From: Pisaster brevispinus
Lineage: Eukaryota > Echinodermata > Asteroidea > Forcipulatida > Asteriidae
Reading direction: 5' to 3'
DNA: 64,000 bases
Assembly: GCA_023634235.1 (NCBI GenBank)
Contig: JAMKCF010000008.1
Coordinates: forward strand, 15,993,558-16,057,557
Shown: positions 23,701 to 35,200 of the stretch, piece after piece
Numbering within the stretch: position 1 is the stretch's first letter
How the letters are laid out: each line of letters starts with the position of its first letter
Position numbers and translations under genes: made by a program
The notes under the pieces: generated by a model
What the model saw: the letters and a program-made list of their open reading frames with translations, nothing else
What the model was told of the DNA's origin: nothing
Database searches by the model: none

Positions 23701-26700
23701 GAAAAAATCACAAGGGGTAAGTCCAGCATTTTTATCAATTTTAGGTCAAAAATTGAGAAAAATTACAAGGGGTTAGTCCAGCAGTTTTATCAATTTTAGG
23801 TCAAAAATTGAAAAATTACAAAGGGTAAGTCCAGCATTTTTATCAAATTTGGGTCAAACATTGAGAAAAATTACAAGGGGTTAGTCCAGTAGTTATTTTA
23901 ATTTTAGACCTAAAAATTGAAAAAATCACAAGGGGTAAGTCCAGCATTTTTATCAATTTTAGGTCAAAAATTGAAAAAATCACAAGGGGTAATCCAGCAG
24001 TTTTATCAAATTTGGGTCAAAAATTGAGAAAAATTACAAGGGGTAAGCCCAGTAGTTTTATCAATTTTAGACCTAAAAATTGAAAAAAAAAACACAAGGG
24101 GTAAGTCCAGCATTTTTATAAAATTTCGGTCAAAATTGAAAAAATCACAAGGGGTTAGTCCAGCAGTTTTATCAAATTTGGGTCAAAATCCAGAAAAACT
24201 ACAAGGGGTTTTATCAAATTTAGGTCAAAAATTTAGAAAAATTACAAGGGGTAAGCCCAGTAGTTTTATCAATTTTAGACCTAAAAATTAAAAAAAACAC
24301 AAGGGGTATGTCCAGCATTTTTTTCAAATTTGGGTCAAAAAATTGAAAAAATCACAAGAGGTTAGTCCAGCAGTTTTATCAAATTTAGGTCAAAAATTGA
24401 GAAAAAATTACAAGGGGTAAGTCCAGCATTTTTATCAAATTTGGGTCAAAAATTGAGAAAAATTTCAAGAGGTTAGTCCAGCAGTTTTATCAAATTTAGG
24501 TCAAAAATTGAGAAAAATTACAAGGGGTAAGTCCAGCATTTTTATTAATTTTAGGTCAAAAATTGAGAAAAGTTACGAGGGGTTAGTCCAGCATTTGTAT
24601 CAATTTTAGACCTAAAAATTGAAAAAAATACAAGAGGTAAGTCCAGCATTTTTATCAAATATGGGTCAAAAATTGAAAAAATCACAAGGGGTAAGTTCAG
24701 CATTTTTATCAATTTTAGGTCAAAAATTGAAAAAATTACAAGAGGTAAGTCCAGCATTTTTATCAAATTTGGGTCAAAAATTGAAAAAAACACAAGGGGT
24801 AAGTCCAGCATTTTTATCAATTTTAGGTAAAAAATTGAGAAAAATCACAAGGGGTAAGTCCAGCATTTTTATCAAATTTGGGTCAAAAATTGAAAAAGTT
24901 ACAAGGGGTAAGTCCAGCATTCTTATCAAAGTAAGGTCAAAATTGAGAAAAATTACAAAAGGGTTAGTCCAGTAGTTTTATCAATTTTAGACCTAAAAAT
25001 TGAAAAAATCACAAGGGGTAAGCCCAGCATTTTAATCAATTTTAGGTCAAAAATTGAGAAAAATCACAAGGGGTAAGTCCAGCATTTTTATCAATTTTAG
25101 GTCAAAGATTGAAAAAATCACATCGGGTAAGTCCAGCAGTTTTATCAAATTTAGGTCAAAACAATTACAAGGGGTAAGCCCAACATTTTTCTTAATTGTA
25201 GGTCAAAAATGGAAAAATCAGAATGGGTAAGTCCAGCATTTTTATCAATTTTGGGTCAAAAATTGAGAACATTACATAGGGGTTAGTCCAGTAGTTTTAT
25301 CAATTTTAGACCTAAAAATTGGATAAAACACAAGGGGTAAGTCCAGCATTTTTATCAAATTTAGGTCAAAAATTGAGAAAATTACAAGGGGTTAGTCCAG
25401 CATTTTAATCAATTTTAGGTCAAAAATTGAAAAAATCACAAGGGGTAAGTCCAGCGTTTTTATCAATTTTAGGTCAAAAATTGAAAAAATTACAAGGGGT
25501 AAGTCCAGCATTTTTATCAAATTTGGGTCAAAAATTGAGAAAAATTACAAGGGGTTAGTTCAGCAGTTTTAACAAATTTAGGTCAAAAATTGAGAAAAAT
25601 CACAAGGGGTAAGTCCAGCATTTTTATCAAATTTGGGTCAAAAATTGAAAAAATCACAAGGGGTAAGTCCAGCATTTTTATCAAATTTGGGTCAAAAATT
25701 GAGAAAAAATTACAAGGGGTTAGTTCAGCAGTTTTATCAAATTTAGGTCAAAAATTGAGAAAATTACAAGGGGTTAGTCCAGCATTTTAATCAATTTTAG
25801 GTCAAAAATTGAAAAAATCACAAGGGGTAAGTCCAGCGTTTTTATCAATTTTAGGTCAAAAATTGAAAAAATTACAAGGGGTAAGTCCAGCATTTTTATC
25901 AAATTTGGGTCAAACATTGAGAAAAATTACAAGGGGTTAGTCCAGTAGTTATTTCAATTTTAGACCTAAAAATTGAAAAAATCACAAGGGGTAAGTCCAG
26001 CATTTTTATCAATTTTAGGTCAAAAATTGAAAATATCACAAGGGGTAAGTCCAGCATTTTTATCAAATTTGGGTCAAAAATTTAGAAAAATTACAAGGGG
26101 TAAGCCCAGTAGTTTTATCAATTTTAGACCTAAAAATTGAAAAAAACACAAGGGGTATGTCCAGCATTTTTATCAAATTTGGGTCAAAAATTGAAAAAAT
26201 CACAAGGGGTAAGTCCAGCATTTTTATCAATTTTAGGTCAAAAATTGAGAAAAATCACAAGGGGTAAGTCCAGCATTTTTATCAAATTTGGGTCAAAAAT
26301 TGAAAAAATCACAAGGGGTAAGTCCAGCATTTTTATCAAATTTGGGTCAAAAATTTAGAAAAAATTACAAGGGGTTAGTTCAGCAGTTTCATCAAATTTA
26401 GGTCAAAAATTGAGAAAAATTACAAGGGGTTAGTCCAGCATTTTTATCAATTTTAGGTCAAAAATTGAAAAAATCACAAGGGGTAAGTCCAGCATTTTTA
26501 TCAATTTTAGGTCAAAAATTGAGAAAAATCACAAGGGGTAAGTCCAGCATTTTTATCAATTTTAGGTCAAAAATTGAGAAAAATCACAAGGGGTAAGTCC
26601 AGCATTTTTATCAAATTTGGGTCAAAAATTTAGAAAAATTTCAAGGGGTTAGTCCAGCAGTTTTATCAAATTTAGGTCAAAAATTGAGAAAAATTACAAG

Positions 26701-27345
26701 GGGTTAGTTCAGCATTTTTTTTTAAATTTGGGTCAAAAATTGAAAAAATCACAAGGGGTAAGCCCAGTAGTTCTATAAATTTTAGGTCCAAAATTGAAAA
26801 AATCACAAGGGGTAAGCCCAGTAGTTTTATCAATTTTAGGGCAAAAATTGAAAAAAATCACAAGGGGTAAGTCCAGCATTTTTTTCAATTTTTGGTAAAA
26901 AATTGAGAAAAATTACAAGGGGTAAGCCCAGTAGTTTTATCAATTTTAGGTCAAAAATTGAAAAAATCACAAGGGGTAAGCCCAGTAGTTTTATCAATTT
27001 TAGGTCAAAAATTGAAAAAAATCACAAGGGGTAAGTCCAGCATTTTTTTTTTAAATTTAGGTCAAATTACAAGGGGTAAGTCCAGTAGTTATATCAATTT
27101 TAGACCTAAAAATTGAAAAAATCACAAGGGGTAAGTCCAGCATTTTTATCAATTTTAGGTCAAAAATTGAGAAAAATCACAAGGGGTAAGTCCAGCATTT
27201 TTATCAATTTTAGGTCAAAAATTGAGAAAAATTACAAGGGGTTAGTCCAGCAGTTTTATCAAATTTAGACCTAAAAATTGAAAAAATTACAAGGGGTCAT
27301 TTTTTTCAAATTTAGGCCAAAACTTGAAAAAATCACAAGGCCAGG
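17735..27345. repeat. 9.6-kb tandem array of 54-bp monomers (satellite)
   Basis: The monomer reads ggggtaagtccagcattttt, atcaattttaggtcaaaaat, tgaaaaaatcacaa, and recurs with a 54-bp period, about 175 copies. Three variant types alternate: taagtccagcattttt, ttagtccagcagtttt, and taagcccagtagtttt with agacctaaaaattg. Edges are degenerate (17735-18050 and 27280-27345), and the core is homogenised, as expected from unequal exchange. Blocks of about 2219 bp are duplicated almost exactly (about 20677-22899 and 22900-25118). A marker monomer with cacatcggg recurs at 18485, 19073, 20095, 20677, 22900 and 25119. Because 54 is divisible by three, short 18-residue-repeat frames stay open, but I do not regard them as genes. 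Confidence 0.98.
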
Positions 27346-27536
27346 GGGGGGGGGGAGGGGGAGGGAAGTCCTGCATTTTAGGATATTTTTTAAGGTGCAT
27401 TTTTTGCTCTTAAACGATGTACATGTAGTAGGCTCTACTGATACCTTGTTATTTAACTTGACCTAAATTATAAGGTATATTTTTGGAAATTTGTATTAAA
27501 TATTCATTCAAACATCAATGAGAGTAGCCTACTCAC

Positions 27537-27700
27537 CTGACGTTACAGCCCCTGTCGAGCCCATGGAGGTAGAAAGCCCATGCCTGTTGAACAGTAGACT
27601 CGATCGTCAACGCAGCCGGGACAAAATGTGGTCAACTATCATGAGAACATTTTACTGCATAACGCAAGGAGCTTCCCAAGTGATGTTTGAACGCCGACTC
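27537..27700 (-). other. Candidate 5' (non-coding) exon of the isomerase gene
   Basis: On the minus strand, acgtcag is followed by gtgagtagg, a near-consensus splice donor whose exon side ends at 27537. The sequence behind it is richer in CG dinucleotides than its surroundings. The isomerase start exon has an acceptor near 15614 and needs an upstream partner, and no better donor was noticed in between. The region may include the transcription start. There is no direct evidence of joining. Confidence 0.3.
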
Positions 27701-30700
27701 TGAAAGTGAGCGTCCAAACATTGCAACCCTATAGCACGAGGAGCACTTGCGTTCAAGGAATTTCCCTAGCTTCGTATAATGGACACAGTGAATTACTGCA
27801 TTAAAAAAAACCGCACCATACAATGTTGCCGCATTCCACAAATCATGTGATGCACAGTTCGTGTCAGGCATAGAAATCGTAATGTGGCAATTCCAGCTTT
27901 TTATTTATAAGGTCCATTTTAAAGGTTCGATTGTATGCTCAAAAACGACGCAGAAGGTACATGTACTAATGATGTTTTCTCAACAAGACCTAGTGGATAA
28001 CTACTATAGTTTCGGAAATGCTATAATATATAGTTTCGGAAACATTATTTCTGGACAGGATAAGACTTCATATGTAAGGCGCAAATCAAGCATTTAATCA
28101 AATTTGGGCCAATTGTTAATTTGTGATTTTATGCTCCATTATGATGCAGTAGGTATCACTTGTGCCGTTTTTAATTAACTTACCAAATACCCTGGGTCAA
28201 GTAACATAAAATATCATTAGCACCTAATTGTATCAAGGCGTGTGAACTTGGTAAACTGTATCTATTTGTAAAACATTATGTACAACATTGGGAAGTAACC
28301 CTGCAAACAGCCCTGAAATTACTGCTCATTCCAAATGCCTTATGTTCATGTATTCAACTTGATACTGCAATAAGTCTTTCTGCTCTTTCATGTTGTAACC
28401 ATAACGAGTGAGAGCTATAATAATAACAGAATCTCAAACTGGATCTTTTTTCATGATTCACTTGTTATTTTATTCTTCCGTGGTACACACTTTTTTGATC
28501 CCTCTATTAGAAAAAAACCCAGATTTGATGATATTTGGTAAAATAAGCTCTAAATAAAATGAGCATGATAACACCAGAGTAACATTGCAATGTTGCAGAT
28601 CTCTGCACTTGCTCATGTACTGTAGTGAACACTTGGTTATGGACTATTTGGTACAACAATACAGCTATTTACAAAGCTCGGGACAGGGTATCTTTTTAAA
28701 CTGTTATTTCGATCCCTCAAAATTTTATTTTGAGGAAACAAAATACAACAAATAATAATAATAGTAGTAATACAATAGAAACCTTGTCCCTCTACAGCCT
28801 CTGTAAGTATTAGCAGTTTGGTGACCACTTCTCTAAAGCTTACAAGGTGAATGTACAATGTATACACCCTGTTACGTCATGTTGCAGATCATCAATGTGC
28901 TTGTGAGATGCAATCTTGATCAAGTACAGCACACCCATAGAGTTATAAAATAGAACTAAAAGGTGCACAAAAACCATGCGACTTGACCCGACAAGAAGCA
29001 TTTTTTGTTGTTGAGAAAATGGTGCTGCCTCATCGTAAAACACAGGTCACCCACCAGTTCAAACAGCCAACAATTTGTGAAAAGGAAATTTGTATATAAT
29101 TTACCAACAGGGATTCGAACCCATGGTGGGCCAACTCTATGAGCACACCATATTGATGTATTGATCTAAATCAACTCACATCATCATCATCATAAATCTA
29201 TGTTAACCATTTTGACTAAACAAATGGCCAGCGTGGTAGACAGTGGCCGCGTGACATTGGTGCAAGTAATCCATGAATTTGCGTGATGCCACTGGCTGCA
29301 TAAAGGTTTCTGGCTGAACAAGTTCTTTGACATAAGAACCATACACTTAATAATGAGCATCACACACCAAATTAACCACATTAGATATAAATACCACTAG
29401 CAATTAATGCCTTATGTTTTCACTTAGGACTTAAGACAAAAAAAACCAAAAAAACAAAAACAACAAAAACAAAAACATAAATAAGGAGAAAAATAGACTT
29501 CACATGAGTTTTAAAAAGCCATATTGAAGATATCACTTCAGTTTGTTGTAGCAATTGGCTACAATATAGACCCATATCAATGAATCCGTGGACAATTTTA
29601 AACACACATCAACATTAAATTCAGAATTGTACTTCACCGTTGCATTTTATAAAGCACTTAGAAACATTCCACCTAAGGTGAGAATCGAAGATTACAGAGT
29701 GCCAAAGGTGCGACACGAATTACTGCAGCTCAATCTATTGTTGGCAGGTGAAAAACGCTTGGGCGCCATTTCAGGAAGCAAATGTTATTTTGTATCATTG
29801 ATAGCAGTGAAATTGCGTTCAACGAACTTTTCACATTTCAGACCGGTCTTCCCATCTTGCACCTTCGGCGCTCTATAATCTTTGGTAGGAATCAAACCTT
29901 CCCAATTTTTAGATCTCCTTCCTAGATCTTTCTAAACTTTCTAGTTTCCCTTCCTTGAGACCCACTAATCACAAAGCTTGCACAGTTCCTCACTTAAACT
30001 TGAGTGCAAATTTAGTTTCAAAACAGGCCTAGAAAAGTTCATTTTCAATTCTTCATTCCTTGCTCTTTCTGTATGCTCTCTGCCTACTCTCTCTCTCTTC
30101 ATTTCTTTCCAATTGACTTCTTGTGTTACACAAGTACATGTATATCTGATTATGTGTGTTGTGTTGTCATTTAGCCTTCGAGAAAGACTGTACTAGCATC
30201 AAAAACATCAGACCATTAAGTATTTTTTGCATTGATACCATAGGCCCTTTTGGTTGGTAAGCAGTTTGCAACAGCTAATTCTATTTTCTCATAAAATAGT
30301 TAATCTCTGAAAACGTAATTCGGAAATGTTTATTTGTGAAATTTAAAAACGATTGGATACAAAAATCATGTTAATATTTTCTCAATATTATGAGCATCTA
30401 TTGTGATATTTATATATACTTTATCAAGACTTCAAGAATTCAATGAATTTACAACCAAAATAATAGTTGAGCCTTTACGGAATACTTGTACAATTACATG
30501 ATCCATCACTAATATTAGACCCTGACAAAGACACTCATCACTGGTCACTGCCGACTATAAATAGGCAACTTATTGTTTTATTTCCTTGTAGTGATTTGTT
30601 TTCACTGTTTTACTTTTTTCCTTTCATTTTCTTAATGAGTTCTACAATATCTTACACCCAACCTGAATATCCCGTCTCTTAAATGTTCAAATTTGATTAA

Positions 30701-30908
30701 CTCTATTTAGCCTTTCCCTCCTACTTGAATGGTAGATTACTGCTTACCTTGCATATTGATATACTTTAAACAAAAAAGAAAAACATTCTCCATCCCACCC
30801 AAAAACTGTATAAATTGTCATCTGTGATCACTATTCCACAAAACATGTTTTCAGTTATTTGGTCGTAATGTTTTTGGTGTTACCATACACCGATGACTGA
30901 CAAGCACT

Positions 30909-31080
30909 GCAGCCGATTTCACGAAACGCAAGGATTAATCCTATCTCGAGTTAGGACGAGTAACTAGTCCTAACTTAGGATTAATCTTAAGGTTTACATG
31001 TCACAGTGCAAGGCTGGGACTCGTCCTAAGTCCTAAGATTAATCCTAAGTTAGGAAGAGTTTGGTGAAATCGACGGCTGC
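30909..31080. repeat. 172-bp MITE with long inverted repeats
   Basis: Left end gcagccgatttcac and right end gtgaaatcgacggctgc pair with one extra base. Inner arms carry repeated ggattaatcct and cctaagttagga motifs. A relative begins at 44288 (ggggccgatttcacgaagag). Confidence 0.8.
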
Positions 31081-31267
31081 ATACTCAGTTCCTTCTGGAC
31101 TCCCACAGAAAATAATTTCACAACCTCGCATTCTAAAGCAGATATCTCAACAACTAGTGTGCATGGTGGTGAGAGGCCAGTTCATTACTGTGGCTACTGC
31201 AAACAATGTAGTAGCTGTAATAAATGCATCAGGGATAAAGAATAATATTCAAGTTTTATTGTACACT

Positions 31268-31370
31268 GAGAATGCAGTGTTTATTACACATCAGTGTACA
31301 GTAAAACCATTCCCCTCCTTCTTTATCTACGATGCAATTATTACACTACTAAATATTTGATCTGAGGAGT
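31268..31370. repeat. Dispersed duplicate, copy 1 (partner 31968-32070)
   Basis: Both copies contain acacatcagtgtacagtaaa, atgcaattattacactac and aatatttgatctgaggag in the same order about 700 bp apart. They differ by small indels, so this is an old direct duplication or two insertions of one element. Confidence 0.85.
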
Positions 31371-31967
31371 GTTAGTGGTGGGCAGTTGGTGCTGGTAACT
31401 GGTTTTGTATTTTAGCTACCATGGCCAATCAAGTTTGCCAAACTACCAAAGGTGAATTTGAATTAAAGGCAAGATTGTATAAGTTGACTAAAAAAAACGT
31501 CAAACCATTAAACCCTCAATTTCAGAACTTCAGCGTTTATCATTAGATAATTAGGAAAGATTTTGATAAAATTGTTTCACCAAGCACAAAAATTTGAAGA
31601 GCAAAATCACCAGAACTTGAGACTTTTTAGGATCCAGACATATTTGCATGAATAGACTTTTATCACTCTGCTGCAATCTGTATCAGATTCCCTGAGTACC
31701 AAATGGCAAAGACAGTTCTAATTCTCATTTCACCAAAGAGTGCCAGACTATCTCTCCTTCCCGTCTCAGTTTGGACACACTGATTTGTATGGAAGAGAAA
31801 CAAGATGGCGATACCATGATGAATTTATAGACCCTTCTCACTGAAGTAACATTTCTATAGGGAGGTCTGTCCTTTTGGATTACATGCATACGTATCACAA
31901 TACATTGCATTTCTTGGCACATGTTCGTACAGGGGTCTGTTTTCGTGGTCGTACCCAATAACTGGTT

Positions 31968-32070
31968 TGGTTACACATCAGTGTACAGTAAAACCATTTC
32001 TTCCCCCTTCTTTATCTGCAATGCAATTATTACACTACAGCTACTAAATATTTGATCTGAGGAGTGTTTA
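31968..32070. repeat. Dispersed duplicate, copy 2
   Basis: Same element as 31268-31370 in direct orientation. This copy has an extra agctactaa near the middle and continues aagaggagtg at its right end. Confidence 0.85.
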
Positions 32071-32295
32071 AGAGGAGTGTTGAATTGGTTGGCCATTAGT
32101 TAATTACTGGCAAATGACAAAAACAATTATTGGTTACAGCCGTAAAAACGCACCCCAGTTCTAGTTACCTGATGCATGTGATGTGCGCATGTGTACATAT
32201 CCAGCATGGAGAGCGATAAAATAGTGACGCCATCCGAGAAGGGTCTATCGTCCTAAAACTCTAAGGTTAGACAAGCTCTAAACCAAAACATCTTA

Positions 32296-35200
32296 TTAAC
32301 TAGCAAGCTTCAGCTGAGCGAACTCCTTGGCCAGTCGTACAGCCTCCTCAATCCCATCAACGCGGTCACCAGTGGCCTGAGCAGATAGCTCCTTGCCGCC
32401 TCCCTTCCCGTTGATGACCTCAGTGACCTGCTTGACCCACTCGTTGGCCTTCAGACCCTTGCTGACCACATCCTGATGGAGAAGAAGACAGAGGGATGAC
32501 TACTGCTCGTGGTTCTTAGCAGGTCAGGTGAAAATGGACATCTAATTTATGAGTAAACTGTAACTTTCTATAGTTTGTAACTGTTGTATGAACACTACTG
32601 CATTTATATGGTAGGATACTAGACACAGAAGTGAAGTTTGTCCACAGCGTAACAATATGCCTGACATGTTTCGAACAAAACAACTTTCTTGACGACTGGA
32701 TGTCTAATATTAAAAAAACCTTTGGTGCCATTGTCCATGTTCGTTCAGACTGATCATCCAAATGTAACCATTGAGAAAGACACCACTAGGGTAAAAAATC
32801 CGGCCATTAACAATGTTTGAAATTATACCACAGGTCATTTCAGATGGTGTTTTTTGGTGTCTGAAAATTTAGAAACTTAAACACTTTTTACTAAAACCAT
32901 TGTTAAAAGGAGGGTACACCTTTGGTAATTACTCCAAAAATGAATGACCATAAAAACTTCCTTGGTAAGAAGCACTGCAGCTGTTGATAATGTACATTAT
33001 TTTGAGAAAGAATTCCTTTCAAAGGAATGTGGTTTTAGAGAGAGGGATTCAAAAACATTTCAATCTCAGAAGCGTTTCTGCATGAAACGTTTCTTAGGTT
33101 GTGCGTTCCAATTAGGGATTGTTCTGGATATAACCGCTCAAGCTTTTCGGCCAAATCTCAAAAACACTACCACCTTGTGAAATTAAATTTTCACCTGTTA
33201 GTTTTATTGCACATATCTACGTTTATACAGGATTAAAACAATCGAGTGATTCCAAAACCAAAGGTATACTTTTGCCTTTAAACTTGTCTTACCTTGGGTA
33301 CCTGAGCCATGCACAGAATCTTGCCCACCTCGTTGTCCACACTAAACAAGATGGCTGGCGTGTTGGGTAAGCCGGACTTGAATTCCTTGAGGGCACCATC
33401 CAAGGCTTTTGCCGGTGCCCCTGCCTCCATCTTGGCCACCACGAATGGCACATCGGGAGAATCTGCAATCATCTGCTTAGCAGTTTCCTTCGCCTGATAG
33501 ATAAATTAAGAAAGTTTTCCCCTTTATTTTTTTTCATTTGTAAATTGATGATTTGTTAGAGGCACTACCTAGTTTTAAAGGCATGGTGTTATCGTCATCT
33601 TTGCCTGAAAGAAAAAGTTCAAATTTGTTTTCCTATAATTTGGGGTTGAACAAAGAAATCGTAAACTTCCGTGTAATCTCCGAGTACAAGGCAGCTGAAG
33701 TTGCATGGCTTCTGACTGGCACCACAGACAAAAGAAAAGGATATTGACAAAATAGAAAGACCGCCAACACAGGGCTAGATAGCTCAGTTGGTAGAGCACT
33801 GGTATGTTAAACCGGAGGTCGTTGGTTCAAATCCCTAGTAAATAATTTTGTTGTTCAACCCTAAATTATTACAAATTTACCCGCCCAGTTTCCTTTCCGG
33901 TTTATAACTAAAATGTTTTTGGTTACAAAAAACAAAGCTGGATGTTTGAGGCTAATTGTCTGCACATGGTCTACCATTTCAGTAGTCAAAGTGCACATCT
34001 CTAACCGCATTCGTGGCTACATTGCCAAAAATCAGCACTGCACAGTAACACGCACAGAATCTGACTCCAGAAATGGTGCAACCAAAAGTAACTAAGGGTG
34101 AATTGGGTAAGTACTTACAGTTTGAACCAAGGCAGCTTTGCGTGCCTTATCCATGTCATCCATGATCTTCTTCAATTCTTTCAGTCGGATACGCAGCTCG
34201 TCCTTCTTCCATTGCTGTACAATGGCAATATTCAAATCCTGGATAGAGGAAAAATCATGATTTCTTTATAGCTTTTGTACCTACAACAAAACACAACAGT
34301 CAAACATGGTCACCTCTTGGTCGTGTTTCACAAAAGATTTTGTATAAGTACAATTGTGTTGCAATGACTGAAATATTGTGACTGAACAAAGGGTGAGAGT
34401 AATTGCTGACAAAAAAAGTCTGAAACTTGGATGCGAATCTTAAAAATCATAATGATGGCATTTCCACCTTTAGGTAACCCCTGGAGTTATAGATTCCAAT
34501 AAGCTTTTGGGAACAGTATCCTCAGTGCTAGAGAAGTAGATCAAAGAGCTTGATTTATCCGAAGACAATTATTTTGTCATGTATTTACTGCCATGAGGCG
34601 TGACACTCCACAATTTAATACAGGAGTCCTATACTCAAAGATAGCACGCTTGGGACACTTTGCAGCGAATTCTTGCAGCATCGTTCCCAACCTGAACAAG
34701 GTTGATGTCTACATGGAGACATCCATGCTGTTTAGAAGTTTTTAAAAAGAAATTTAGAGTGTTGAATGGATGAATTTCTGTGTTTATTTTAAGTTTATCA
34801 AGTAATAAACCACAAGGGAAACTGACTGGGAAAATTTCGTAATAATTTGGGTTCAAATGAAGAAAATTGACTGGAGCGGGACTTGAAAGAACGACCTCCG
34901 GATAAACGTACCGGCGCTCTACCAACTGAGCTATCCAGCCCGATGTTAGTGGTCTCCTTATTAGTCAATATCTTTGTTCGGGGTGCCAGTCAGAAGCCAT
35001 ACAACCCTTAGCTGCCGTGTAGCCAGGGATCACACCAAAGTTTACGATACAACCTGGGAAGCGGCAGCCACGGGATCACCTTAAGGGGATGCTTTTTTTC
35101 TTTTCTTTTTTCCCTCGATCAAACCCAAATTATTTTAAGTTTATTGAAAAAAAATAATTCAAATGACAAGGTCTATGTGTACATTATATAAAAACAAATT

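Larger units (their letters stand above)
27366..32295. other. Region between the satellite array and the AARS1 3' end
   Basis: I found no conserved coding segment on either strand. It should include the AARS1 3' UTR at its right end. A CpG-containing patch with a strong minus-strand splice donor lies at 27537-27700. A MITE lies at 30909-31080 and a dispersed duplication at 31268-31370 and 31968-32070. A-rich (29437-29480) and other low-complexity stretches are scattered. Confidence 0.5.

Noticed and set aside
22400..24975. Open frames of 118 residues in the satellite with an 18-residue repeat (KLKKxQGVSPAFLSILGQ-like)
   Set aside because: The monomer is 54 bp, so frames persist by arithmetic. 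Several frames on both strands are open in the same way, and indels break them elsewhere. No start context, signal or homology supports a protein.
17735..27345. CRISPR-like or bacterial repeat array
   Set aside because: The units are contiguous tandem monomers with no unique spacers, and the surroundings are spliced animal genes.
17679..27365. C run left and G run right of the satellite as a structured boundary pair
   Set aside because: Similar C or G runs occur at many unrelated places (8003, 13520, 49760, 56160, 63391), so the symmetry is likely chance.
29100..29160. Possible minus-strand tRNA (T-loop-like gggttcgaatccc)
   Set aside because: Only the T arm is recognisable; no D arm or acceptor stem at the right spacing. 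Probably a SINE remnant.
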